Source of the DNA: Adineta steineri
Lineage: Eukaryota > Rotifera > Eurotatoria > Adinetida > Adinetidae
DNA length: 64,000 nucleotides
Reading direction: 5' to 3'
Assembly (NCBI GenBank): GCA_905250115.1
Contig: CAJNOI010000160.1
Span: forward strand, 1 to 64,000
This document shows positions 29,628 through 40,700 of the stretch, one piece after another. The position numbers and the translations under genes are program-made. The first letter of the stretch is position 1. Each line of letters starts with the position of its first letter. Under the pieces are notes generated by a model. It was not told where the DNA came from, ran no database searches, and saw nothing but the letters and a program-made list of their open reading frames with translations.

Positions 29628-32309
29628 TTATTGTGTTGTTCTAACTTCAGTAAGATGTTTTCGATATTGTTGAAGTTTAGAATTGTCTGAAAACATTCTG
29701 CTCTTTTCAAGTAGAATAGCTTGTCTGTATGAAACAGCGGCTTCCTCACTTTCCTGGATATTCTGATATATCTGACCCATACTGAAGTAAACCATTCCTA
29801 AGTTTGGATGTTTGATTTGTGGATGTCTTTCTAAGTTGTACTGCACTTTTTTATAAAAGTGAAGTGCTTTGGTATTCTCATTCATATTTTTATAAACTCG
29901 AGCAATATTATCGTAGGTATTAGTGAGTTCTGCAATATTCGACGAATAAAGTTGAGAAAGAATTCCTAATGCTTTTTCGTAATACGAAAGTGCCATTGAA
30001 TAATCTTCAAGCTTTTCATTTGCTTGGCCGATATGAATATCATTAATAGCTTTGTCTATATTGCTTGATGAACGGTTACGTTGTTGCCATTTACCCACTT
30101 TGTAAAACAATCGTAGGGCTTTCGAACTTTTTCCCGTGTGGAGATAAATCTTACCAATATTTGAATAAGTTTCACACAGATCTGTCTCATTCCGTGGTAC
30201 AGCTTTTTTCTGAATACTCAGTAGTCTTTGATAGAACTGTAAGGCTTCCGAATATTGTTTTAAATATTCATACGTTTCAGCCATATTTTTATATGTTCTT
30301 GTGAATGCGACATCATATGCGCGGTACTTGTCTTTTTGAATATCCAGAGCCATTTGAAAACTCTCCAAGGCTTTCGAGTAGTCCTCTGTGTGTATGTACA
30401 TCTCACCAATATTATTGTAGATCGTAATTAAATCGAAGTTATTTGAATCAGGATATTGTAGATATATGTTTAGAGCTTTGTTATAGAAGATAAGTGCATT
30501 CTCATAATCGCCTTTTCCTTGTTCGTTTAATGAACCAAGCATATGATAACGATACCCAAGACTGGATTCATCATCTTCAGTTGTGTTTTCGATAAGCATT
30601 TGAAAAATTTCTTCTGCTTTACTAAATTTCCCTATTTTTAACAAAAATTTACCAAGTCTATCCCATCCCGATGAACCTTGTGTTGCTTCACGAATAAACT
30701 CAGTCATTTTTTTTAACTCTGGATCGTTGTCACTTGTTAATGAAAGTTGTACTTTCCAATATCGATCATCCAGTTTCTCTATTTCATTAATTCGAAATAT
30801 ACTGTGCATGGCAAATAAAACCTCTTCTTCTTCAGGATACCGACTTTCGCTAGCTATCCAAGCCCACTGAGTAGGTGTAAATATAGTCGGATTTACTTCT
30901 ATCTCAAACAGAATACCAACTATTTCATGATTTTGCGGACAGCCTTCACCGAACAAATTACTTACGTTCAACTTCATACTAGTCGATAGGAAATTATTAA
31001 AAGAATAAAGACCACCTTTCCTCTCACATAATTGGTTAAAATCCATCTCTGAAAGTGCTTGACCTCGATGAACAATCATTTTTTCCGTTGGTGGTTTATA
31101 TCGTGCTTCAATTTGTTTTTGAAGGTCTCGTATAAAGAACCCTGCTTTGATAATAATGTAAATATCCTGTTTTCGAAGTGCTCTATTAATCATCTTGTAG
31201 ACAAAAGACTCGCGAGTATACCACCAAATTGACTTACGTGAGACATAATCTCTCTCGAATTTAGCGATCTTTTCGAGATCACGGGTGTCACAGTATTCTC
31301 GACAGAACTGAGCAAGTGCTTGTTTAGCTCGATCATCGTATGGTATTTCGAAGAGTATTTCTGTCAGTAATTTTGTATACATAAATGATACATCAAGATA
31401 CTCTAACTCTACATTTGATATACCAGTTGTAATAGAATCTCGACGATGTTGCCGAATATCATATTTAAGTATTTCACAAAACGGTTGTATAGCAGGATAG
31501 ATACCTTTGATTTTACTCCAACTTTTAATCCATGACTTGTTTTTAGGTGTCTTTTCCCCTAAAATATATATGGTATGGACCTGACGCAAGGGATGAATAT
31601 CGCGCATTGTTGTTTGAGCGAGGTCGTTCGATATAACTAAGAGTATTATTTCATTAGTTTTCTCTGTTACAAAATTAATGCATTTTTTAGGATCCGTGAA
31701 CATGTTAGTTGGATCAATACCTAGTGATAATAGAGTAAGACGGTCCTTGGCAGGTAGCAGAGGCGTATTAGTATTGGAAATCAAACTAACAGATCTCACG
31801 TGTTGGGGTAAAAGATCTTTGGAGTGTTTTTGACCATTTACACTAACATGAGTCGTTCCCAGTGTACAACTTGTAACAATACGTATCTCTTTAGAGCCAC
31901 CACCAATTTCAGGAGTGAGAGTAGAAGAAGTATCAATAGTTTTAACAAATGACACCTTTTTGCCATTTTTTGTGCTAATAACTGATGGTGGTGTACGTTT
32001 CTTGTCTCTAAGTGTCCTATTTTTTGAGTTCGCAGAAACTTTCCCCTTAAGTGCTGGATGCCGACGCGGCGAATTTGTCGAAGTGACAGGTGATGGATGG
32101 AGAGATCTATGTAGCGAATCCAGTTTATGATAACTAGTTGCATAGCTTCGTTTGTTCGACACATCAGATGTTGTAATCGATATTTCCTCGAGAAGAATCG
32201 GTTTCAACGCAGTTAGCGGTTTCCCAACCACTACAAAGCTCGGTGCTACCAGTGTTTCAGGCGGTTTATGAAATGTTCGATGTTTTGTTTGAACTCGTCT
32301 AAAGATCAT
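29628..32309 (-). CDS. ART-TPR protein with intact ADP-ribosyltransferase motifs
   Basis: Single exon of 893 residues. Residues 1-190 are basic, Ser/Thr-rich and probably disordered. About 190-300 form a small alpha/beta-like region (EIILLVISNDLAQTTM, VHTIYILGEKTP). The ART domain spans about 325-525: IVHRGQALS (Arg, near 414), FNNFLSTSM (STS, near 441) and YPEEEEVLFAMHSIFRI (E-x-E, near 494). About eight TPR repeats of the kinesin-light-chain type, 40-42 residues each, fill 535-880 (for example ALIFYNKALNIYLQ, ALESFQMALDIQKD, ALSYYEKALGILSQ). No signal peptide, so an intracellular NAD-dependent protein modifier with a TPR scaffold is inferred. It is the active-looking counterpart of the secreted gene at 16999. 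Such ART-TPR genes are, to my knowledge, common in bdelloids. Confidence 0.88.
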   Translation of the reverse strand: MIFRRVQTKHRTFHKPPETLVAPSFVVVGKPLTALKPILLEEISITTSDVSNKRSYATSYHKLDSLHRSLHPSPVTSTNSPRRHPALKGKVSANSKNRTLRDKKRTPPSVISTKNGKKVSFVKTIDTSSTLTPEIGGGSKEIRIVTSCTLGTTHVSVNGQKHSKDLLPQHVRSVSLISNTNTPLLPAKDRLTLLSLGIDPTNMFTDPKKCINFVTEKTNEIILLVISNDLAQTTMRDIHPLRQVHTIYILGEKTPKNKSWIKSWSKIKGIYPAIQPFCEILKYDIRQHRRDSITTGISNVELEYLDVSFMYTKLLTEILFEIPYDDRAKQALAQFCREYCDTRDLEKIAKFERDYVSRKSIWWYTRESFVYKMINRALRKQDIYIIIKAGFFIRDLQKQIEARYKPPTEKMIVHRGQALSEMDFNQLCERKGGLYSFNNFLSTSMKLNVSNLFGEGCPQNHEIVGILFEIEVNPTIFTPTQWAWIASESRYPEEEEVLFAMHSIFRINEIEKLDDRYWKVQLSLTSDNDPELKKMTEFIREATQGSSGWDRLGKFLLKIGKFSKAEEIFQMLIENTTEDDESSLGYRYHMLGSLNEQGKGDYENALIFYNKALNIYLQYPDSNNFDLITIYNNIGEMYIHTEDYSKALESFQMALDIQKDKYRAYDVAFTRTYKNMAETYEYLKQYSEALQFYQRLLSIQKKAVPRNETDLCETYSNIGKIYLHTGKSSKALRLFYKVGKWQQRNRSSSNIDKAINDIHIGQANEKLEDYSMALSYYEKALGILSQLYSSNIAELTNTYDNIARVYKNMNENTKALHFYKKVQYNLERHPQIKHPNLGMVYFSMGQIYQNIQESEEAAVSYRQAILLEKSRMFSDNSKLQQYRKHLTEVRTTQ

Positions 32310-33207
32310 CAGATTGAGATTGAGGATACAGGATGGTTGTACAGGCAGGTATACTTAAAGATAAATCTACAAAGACTATTTATTAGATATCTGGTTCGTA
32401 GATGATCTTATCTTCTAGTTAAAAATATTTCGACTTGATGATGAATACAATTAAATAATTCCTGATTAGCTAACAACCACCATTCATGCTTATTTAATAA
32501 CGAGAGTTCTAAGCAAGGCTGTTTGCACAATTATTACGAGATGAAAGGGGGAAACAGGGAATCACTACTAGTCTCAAGTATACGAAAGAAAGTTTGATTC
32601 TACCTATCCGACAAGTTTGAGAAAATAGAGGTGTTAAGTTTCGCTAAAGAAAATCGAACTTTTCTTAATTATGGAGAATACTATAATATATTCCTCACTA
32701 GGAGTGTCACTTTTGCGTCTCGTTCCATTTTATCCATCTCAGGGAAACACAAATACAACTCACTGATACCGACCATCAAAAAAATTGCAGTTGTCGACTT
32801 TGTTTCAAGAGAAAACTGTTACTTTGAAAAGAAAATAGTGTACATGCACATGATCAAGAGAAGAATGATGTGATGAAAAGAAGTAAATTTTAAAAGCATT
32901 TCATGCTTTGAAAGCGTTTTGTGTTAAAGAAAATAAAAGTGTCGAGTATTAAAGCAAAAGTGTCTTTATTGAAAAACAATCAACGAAAAAATCCAACTTG
33001 TACGATTAACAGGGAATTTTATAAATCAATCCCTTTTGTTTTCATTTTTCTGCGAACAAATTTTTCCAAGTTGACGTTAGTATTTCATGCACACCTTTCT
33101 TTCTATGTTGGAAAATTGAACGACAGCTTGCCTTGCAAAGCTGTGTGACAGAGCGCAAGTAAAGACAGGCTCATCGTCACTCCCGATAAAATCACGCCAT
33201 CTTCCAT
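32310..33207. other. Intergenic, no gene recognised
   Basis: Upstream region of the ART-TPR gene. Plus-strand open stretches at 32631-32873 and 32921-33148 have no recognisable motif and are not called. Confidence 0.4.
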
Positions 33208-33284
33208 CTTGAGGGTGTGAGTGTGGGTGCGGCTGTTTTATTCATATGTCGCTTACACACACCCACACCCACACCCTTTATTTG
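33208..33284. repeat. Telomere-like hairpin element
   Basis: CATCTTGAGGGTGTGAGTGT, then GGGTGCGG, a spacer of about 28 bases and ACACACACCCACACCCACAC, then CC. The right terminus has lost TCAAG. Confidence 0.7.
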
Positions 33285-33602
33285 ATATACTCGGTTTAAA
33301 ATATGATTTAATAGTTGTTGATGATATGCAATCTACACAATCAATTCAACAAGAAAGAATGTTTATCTTCATATCTATTCTTAAGCTTTTTTTACTTTGA
33401 TCTTCTGTCTTATTTTTATTTTCATATTGAATTAAAGACTATGTTAAGTTTGTCTGGAACAGGAATTATTTTAAAATCTAGCACATATTGTTTAATTAGA
33501 TTAAAAAGATAGAAATTATAATGTATAAAATGCATGTGGATTAACAAAATCCAAGATTAGACCTTTCGGTGTCCTTAATTATTTTAATGGCTTTTGTCCT
33601 TT
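33285..33602. other. Intergenic, no feature recognised
   Basis: AT-rich sequence between two telomere-like elements. Nothing recognisable. Confidence 0.35.
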
Positions 33603-33673
33603 TAGTCAGGTGTTGGTGTGAGTGACGGATAAAATAATCATCCATACTCACCTTCATCCACTTTCAAGACTAT
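33603..33673. repeat. Degenerate telomere-like element
   Basis: AGGTGTTGGTGTGAGTGACG faces CATACTCACCTTCATCCACT and TTCAAGAC. The symmetry is clear but the TGTGGG units are eroded, as in an old copy. Confidence 0.45.
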
Positions 33674-33869
33674 TTTGAGGATCTAGATCATGCATCCACC
33701 TTTCAGTCATATTAACAAGTTAATTAAGATAAGGTCTGACATCACATATATTTTATATTTTTTATTAATTAGTATAAATTCCGTTTAATACAAATAATTT
33801 CATATAACTGTATATGAGCTATGATGTAATTCTATCCAGTTTCTAATCCGTCACATTTACAACTCCAAG

Positions 33870-35140
33870 AAGAAACAATAAGAGCATGACGAATATGAGA
33901 ATAAAAATTTCATTTCGTTCTTTTGTTCACATCGACACAAAGATTTCTCGTTGATAAGTTAAATAAAGATCACGTGATACATGATTATTTGTAATGACAA
34001 GTAGCAAATTTATATTTGTTTATTTTATACAATTTAAAACCAATATTATTGAATTCATTGATTATTCAGTGATCATATCGAAGTCGAATAATTATTATCA
34101 GGATCAGTAACAAGAATACATTTAATTGTTGTGAACATTTTAAAACTAATATATAATATTTATATTCTTATTGAAGACTATATGAAAAATGAATATTTTC
34201 TACGCAAATTCTATTCATTGATTTGACTTATTTCTAAGTACATATTTCAAGTCACTCAATTAATTAAAAGTCATACAGTAAATGAATAAGCATTTTCCAA
34301 CAAATCTATTCTACTATTTCATTCTCATTTCGAACTAACAATTTTCAGTTAATATGTAAATTGAAAATCACAATGTAAATGAAAAATTATAATCTGAATA
34401 ATTCTTTTATTCGTATTTTCATTCATTTCAAAATTTTGTTTTCTTCAAGTTAATGGATAATCAAAGATCACATAAAAATTGAATATTTTGTATGTTTCCA
34501 ATTACCACCTTTTTGTCCTGTTCATTTATTTTGTCTACTTTGCTGACAAAACTATTAAATTGTCAAGTATATTGTACATGATATTATAAATAATTATTAC
34601 GCAATGAGCTGAATTTAGCCATTTATTTTGTTGACTTTGAATTAATCAAGTTCTCTAACGATGATATAGTTTGAAGACGACATAACAGTTGAATAATCAT
34701 TTGCCAATCAAATTTTTGTTCACTTATTACAAACATATTACGATATAGATCTTAAATTTACAAATTGATCGAAGATCACATGCTAAATGAATTATCAGTA
34801 CGACAGCGACCACAAATTACACAAGAACGTTTTTCAACTACACTATGTATTCTGAGAAGAATGTTCGGAGTCGTCATCTATAATTGACGATCACATAGAA
34901 TGTTAATAATCGCGACGAAAATCATATTTATCTATGATTATCATTTTGAAATAAATATTTTATATGTGTGAGATGAATTGAAAGCTATATTATAAATGAA
35001 TAACTTGAACGACCACCACAAAGACAACTCTATTCTTCTACTTTGTTCATTTGATGATATAGATCATTGTTATATAACATGATCAAGGATCATATATCCT
35101 ATGAATACTATTAAAGGGTAGATTCTCGTCTCCTATGAGA
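33870..35140. repeat. Degenerate tandem satellite, ~102-bp period, about 12 units
   Basis: A GATCAC/GATCAT-type anchor followed by ATGAATA recurs at about 33968, 34071, 34176, 34270, 34367, 34466, 34567, 34676, 34774, 34889, 34983 and 35088. The mean spacing is about 102 bp (range 94-115). A second anchor, a TTTGTTCATTT-like stretch, recurs at the same spacing. Units are diverged, so the array is old. There is no coding capacity. Confidence 0.6.
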
Positions 35141-35289
35141 TTCTAAATAATAAAATTCAAGATTACCATTTCGGTATCGAAAACAACTTACCGGTAGATG
35201 ATCTCTTTGAAATTGATGACGTTAATGGAGCGAAAATAGTTAATGCTGTGCAATGTCGTGTTTCTTCTATTATAAAGATGCATTATAAC

Positions 35290-36063
35290 CTATTGTTTAT
35301 TCAAGATAAGCATAAAAAACTTACTATGATGATTATCTTTGTCTGTTGATATTGACAAGGTATGTATTGGAGTTATAGATGGTTGTAATAGTTTATCATG
35401 ATAATTGGCTACTTCTGCTAAATGTATAATGTTAAGACCACCAGGAAGATCTGTTACATTATCAACAACACGTAATTGAATGCCTGGACCCAATAATATT
35501 TCATCTTCACCAGGATAATTTGTATAATGAGAAATATCTTTACCATGTACAGCTTCAATTAAGAAAAGTGTTGATCGATCTGTAGTAGATAAATAATCTT
35601 TGATAACATCTATCGATAATGAACATGAACTAATATTCCACCAGGTTAATTCTTCATTCTTCTTTAATTCGTGACCAATATCACCGACTACACCTCGCCA
35701 AATATTTCTACTTACAGTAGGTAATTTATCGAGTGCTGTATGGAGAAGTTTTAAATAGGGAAACCAGAGTTTTAAAGAAGATTGATCTTCACATAATAAT
35801 GCCCGATTTAATACACGATAGAAACTATTTTCACCTCCTTCCATCGTATATAAATATAATGCAGCTGATTCATCATGAGTAAGATTGTCTTCTGCTGGAA
35901 AATGACACAATTTTTTAGCTGCATGAATAGAACGATCTAATTGTTCGATAAGAGGTACAATAAACTTTAAAGCTTCTTCTAATGATACAAGTTTTTCACT
36001 CTGATAGTCACAAATAGGTGGAAGTGCTTTCTTACTAAAATCACCGTCAATAAATCGATTCAT
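35290..36063 (-). CDS. ADP-ribosyltransferase (ART fold)
   Basis: The start is placed at Met 36063 (MNRFIDGDFSKK); an upstream in-frame Met at 36183 would add 40 hydrophobic/basic residues that look like 5' UTR. Visible ART motifs are NIWRGVVGD (Arg, about residue 124), TWWNISSCSLS (S-x-S stretch) and NYPGEDEILLGPG (E-x-E, about 184). The architecture before them (ALYLYTMEGGENSFYRVLNR, LLHTALDKL) is typical of bdelloid arginine-type ARTs. It should transfer ADP-ribose from NAD to protein; the target is unknown. The frame ends at 35290, but CATCATA|GTAAGT at 35325 is a strong donor and a coding-like exon at 35266-35192 with good splice ends follows. The true C-terminus may therefore lie further downstream. 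Confidence 0.8.
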   Translation of the reverse strand: MNRFIDGDFSKKALPPICDYQSEKLVSLEEALKFIVPLIEQLDRSIHAAKKLCHFPAEDNLTHDESAALYLYTMEGGENSFYRVLNRALLCEDQSSLKLWFPYLKLLHTALDKLPTVSRNIWRGVVGDIGHELKKNEELTWWNISSCSLSIDVIKDYLSTTDRSTLFLIEAVHGKDISHYTNYPGEDEILLGPGIQLRVVDNVTDLPGGLNIIHLAEVANYHDKLLQPSITPIHTLSISTDKDNHHSKFFMLILNKQ

Positions 36064-36183
36064 TACGTGTCTCTTTTTGTATATGACGATGTGTAATAAC
36101 AAAAAAGAATAGTGTAATTTCAATGACACACGTTTCTTTTTCTCCTGCACGATAGAATAGAAAAAAATCGATACGGATGACAT

Positions 36184-36719
36184 GACGCACGTTGCTTATT
36201 TGCTTCAATATATATGTTAGTACGTTAAAAAAAAGTCAGGATTCAACTTTCATTTAAGCATGTAATTTACATATATTTATTATTAATTTTATTTCTTTCA
36301 GTTAGTATTTGTAATCATAATTTTCTTCTATCCGTAACACATGAATATATTTGAAAGATAGAGTGATCGAATAGAATTTAAAATACTCATCCAAAAACAT
36401 AACTTATTAACAAACAATTATTATTTTTGAGTTTATAATTCATGAAAGATTTGTTTAAGTTGAGCTATCTATAGCAGCACATACATGGTGATAGATGATA
36501 AGATTATTTTTCTATTTTTATTGAGTTTATTACTCTTGAGGTTTAGAATTAAAATAAATAAACTTTTCTCGATTGTTCGTACGGAATATCCATATGTTTT
36601 TTTTTTAATTTCAAAAGAAATAAAAAGAAAAGAACAATAAATGCATAACAATCTGAACTACAGAACACAGATAAAAAAAATGAAAGAACTGGAATAAATG
36701 AGATGTATCGTTTGAATTG
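36184..36719. other. Intergenic, no feature recognised
   Basis: AT-rich gap between two minus-strand genes. It presumably holds the ART promoter and the 3' UTR of the calcium-sensor gene. Confidence 0.4.
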
Positions 36720-37595
36720 TTATTCAGTAATTATAGACATATCATGAGTATTTTGCGTACTTGTCGAACTCTGACCATTTTCTTGATTTGGTGCTAATAA
36801 TTGTGAAATTAATTTATCTTGATAACATCCTTCGACAAATTCTGCCATTGTTAATGAATTACAATTTCTTTCAGATATATTATCAAATATTTTCATCATA
36901 CTTCGTTTAGCTGAAAGAACTAATTGTTCAATATTAAAATTATCTTCAACCATTGGTTGATGATTAAATCTTACAATTGCATCAATCACTTCTAAACATT
37001 CCATACGTGTTAATAAACCATTTCCATCAATATCAAATACTTGAAATAACCATTCAAGTTTTGTTTGTATTGAACTTGATGATGATGTTATCGATAAACC
37101 AATAAGAAATTCTCGAAAATCAACTGTATTCGATCTATCAAGATCAAACGCACGAAATATATGTCGAGCAAAACGTTCAGCATTAGCATTTGGACATAAA
37201 GTTTTATACATAGATACGAATTGTTTTCGTGTCATATAACCATTTGGACAATCACCTAGAAATTTTTGATGCCTTGAAAAAAATGAAATTTATAGAAGTT
37301 TTGATCGTTTTCAATTTATTTACCATTGGAGAATTTGTTCACGATCAAAATTTGTGACTGTAGATAATATTTGAATTTCCTTATCAGATAATGTTTTGTG
37401 TGTTTTTGTTATTCGTCGAAAGACTGATTGGAAACCATTTCCCATTTTATTAAGAAATCCATATCGTCTTCGTGTACTTACTGTACTATATAATGAACAA
37501 ATTGATGAATGTCTAGAATTAACAGTTGCATTTGATTGTAATGATGCACTTGACTCTGATCGATTTATTGAATCTAATGATACTAATTCAGCCAT
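36720..37595 (-). CDS. EF-hand calcium sensor of the NCS/KChIP type
   Basis: Two exons, 37595-37324 and 37272-36720, join across a 51-nt intron to give WHQKFLGDCPNGYMTRKQF, the hallmark first (degenerate, Cys-Pro) EF-hand of neuronal calcium sensors. Total length is about 274 residues. Two canonical-looking calcium loops follow: DLDRSNTVDFREF and DIDGNGLLTRMEC. The fourth hand (NISERNCNSLTMAEF) lacks the usual Asp start and probably does not bind calcium. A Ser-rich extension of about 75 residues precedes the core, as in KChIPs, and there is no N-myristoylation Gly at position 2. A role as a calcium-dependent regulator of a membrane channel or enzyme is inferred from the family. Confidence 0.85.
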
Positions 37596-37781
37596 TATTT
37601 TATCTTGAAAAAGAAATTCTCGAAATTTTATTTTTATATAATTATCTATGAATTCTATTTGTTTTGTTTCTTTTCCTCATACCGATCTTTTTTTTTCGTC
37701 ACAGTAGAAAATCGATTTTATCACAATAACAAAAAAAAATAGAGAATAATAGAAGAAAAGAAAATCATCTGATAACAACAA

Positions 37782-40700
37782 TCATATAAGTGTAACATTA
37801 GCCAATGAACAATATTTCTGTATATGTGATAAATGTTCTGTTGATAAACCATTTTTCATTATACTAAGAAACTAAAAAAAAACAAAAAATTCAAATAATT
37901 TTTCTTATAGAATAAACGATTATAAAAACAAACTTGATCCGGATGTGATGCTGTTAATGTTTGTAAACATTTTGCTAGATGAATTCGAGCATCAGGTATA
38001 CTATTTCCAAATATATCTGTATGAGGTTTTTTTGCAAACGCCAAACATGAAAAAGCTGGAGTATAATCTTAAATAATACATAGATATATATATATATGTA
38101 GGTGTATAACATCATTAAATGACGTCAGTTTTGTTTTTATTTCTTTCTTTCTGTTTAAGTATAGGCGTATACATATCGTGCTTACCTGGCGTATCGTCTA
38201 ATCCAACAAGTAATTCTTCTTCAGCTTCATCTTGTAATTGTTTTTTTCTCTCAGCAGCGGACATTGTTTGTAATTCATTACTTGATTCAAATAATTGAAG
38301 TAATGATTGTAATAAAGGTAACCATAAATTTGTAAAATAAACTCCACTTATCATTGGTAATGGATCACATAATAAATGTGTTACACCAATCGCACATAAT
38401 TTCTTATCATTTTCATCAATTTTTGCTAATTCAGGTAGAAATAAACGTTCAACTACCATTTGAAACATACTAAAAACAGAAGATTCGATGTTTTTTTTTT
38501 GGGAAATTTTCATTTTACTTTGTTTGAATAATATCAACTTGTGTAATAAGTTCTTGTGCACCATATTTAACAATAAAGTAACAAAAGAAAATAATAATAC
38601 ATTTTATTAATTTCTGTGTTTTAGCTTTTGTTAAACGTGTAAATATAACAACAAATATATCTTTTAAATAATTATCTAAATGTATTCGTGGTAAATGAAC
38701 AATTAATGAATTTAATATAGCAAATCCTTCATGATCATGAACTTTCGATTGGGAAACAAGACGTTGAAATATACCGAGAACAGTTGTCTATTTGCAAATT
38801 AAAATCTATTGAAAAACATTTCTTAAAATAAAATTTATTTACTAATTTTTCTAGGACAATGGTTTCTGCGGCTTTTTCAATATAAGCTTGTAAAAGTCTT
38901 GATAATGCTGGAATATTTCCACTACGATCCCAAAATGCTGGTGTTAATATGGATTGAAATAATATTCGATAAGCATCAGGTAATGGTATTGAACCTAATC
39001 GATGTGATTCTAATAGAAATCCAAGAATTTGTAACACATATGGAACAAATTCTAAATAGGAAAATTTAATAGATACAAATAATAGAAAAGAAAATTTTTT
39101 GTTTTTACCAGCAATATCGTCAGCAAATATTGGTGTAAATACTGGAAACAGAACTTGTTCAAATTGACTAAGTACACCGGGATTTTGTGTTACACTTGTA
39201 CGGATTAATACAGTTATTGTTTCGAATAAATAATGATTGAAATTAGGTTTATTAGGATTCTAAACATTATTAATCGTAAAATTATTGAATAGAAATACTC
39301 TATACTAACTCGACATGATCGTCGTAAAATAAGAACTAATTTATCCATTAATTGATTCAAATAGGGTAGAACACCATCTTGAAGTGCTGATGATAATCTC
39401 ATAACAGCTCGCATAACATATTCATTTTCATAGGATTTCTCTGATGTTAATATTCGAAATAAATTATCAAACATTGATTGTGCATGTGGAATTAAATCAT
39501 TCTTTGTTATTCTTTAAAAAAAAAGAAAAACAAATAAATAAATCGGAACTATTTATTTAATTACGCTGTATGTTTATGATCAGCAGAATGTCGAACAAGT
39601 AATAAACGTTCAATAGCATGTGCTGCATAAGTTTGTACAACAATATTACTCGATGATAAATATCGAGCACATTCAGGCAAAGATTTTACTAAAGCATCAC
39701 GTTCAAGTTGATTTCGTACGTGAATTAAAAATTTTAAACAATCAGCTTTTATTAAAGGAAGACTATTTACTAAAGAAAAATAAATTAATGATAATGAAAT
39801 TAACCAAAAAAAATCAAAGATATTCTACCGTCAGGACTTTGAAGTTCTGGAAATATACTATTGGAATAAAAAGCTGGAATACTAATAAATGAACTTGTTT
39901 TTGTAATACCGAACTAAAGAATAATCAAAAACTAGAATAGTACAAAAAGAAATTTGTTTTGAACCAACTTTTTGTGTTTCGCCTTTTGAAGCCAATGCTA
40001 AGACAAGAAAAATACATGTATCTTTTTTAGACCAATTTTGTATTGGATTTTGTAAATATTCCTAAAGATAAATATTTAATTTTTTAAAATAAAAAATTCA
40101 GATGAAGAGTTTACCTTTTGCATTACATCAATATATTGACTATAGATCCCAACAACTTGCGATTCAAAAAAGATACAAAGTGCTTGAAGAAAATCACAAG
40201 CAGCTCGACGTCTTGTTGCTGAATCTGTATAATAAACAAACATAAATATTTTTATAATACTCATGAGTGGTTAACCATTAAAAGCCGAAGAGGGTTTCTG
40301 TGACAATGAAAAAAAAAGACCTATTGTTCTGTCTAACAGGCACTTGAGAATGTTGTATTTCACTCTCTATGATCTATCCGATCTTCTTAGTTCGGAAAAG
40401 TACTGGTTTGAATTATTAGCTCTTACTACGTTTCTTATTGCAATGTCCCTGAGAAAGGACATCCGGCTTTTAAAGGTTAATCTTATCAACGTAGTAGAAG
40501 AATTTCTTACCTGATTTTTCGATATCTTTTCGAATATATTCTTCTGGATTATCTTCAAATTCTTCTACATCCGATTCTAAATAAAATAAGTTTACTAATA
40601 AGATTTTTACAAAATAAAATTCGATTTTTAACCTCGTAAAAATAAATTCGGTAATATAACTTGTTCACATACAATTTTTAATGTATCACCACCTTCAAAC

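Noticed and set aside
31838..32164. Frames overlapping the N-terminus of the large ART-TPR gene
   Set aside because: Shadow frames. The 893-residue frame continues cleanly into the ART and TPR domains.
33870..35140. CRISPR-like array
   Set aside because: The ~102-bp periodic units are diverged along their whole length with no constant repeat/unique spacer pattern, and the DNA is eukaryotic.
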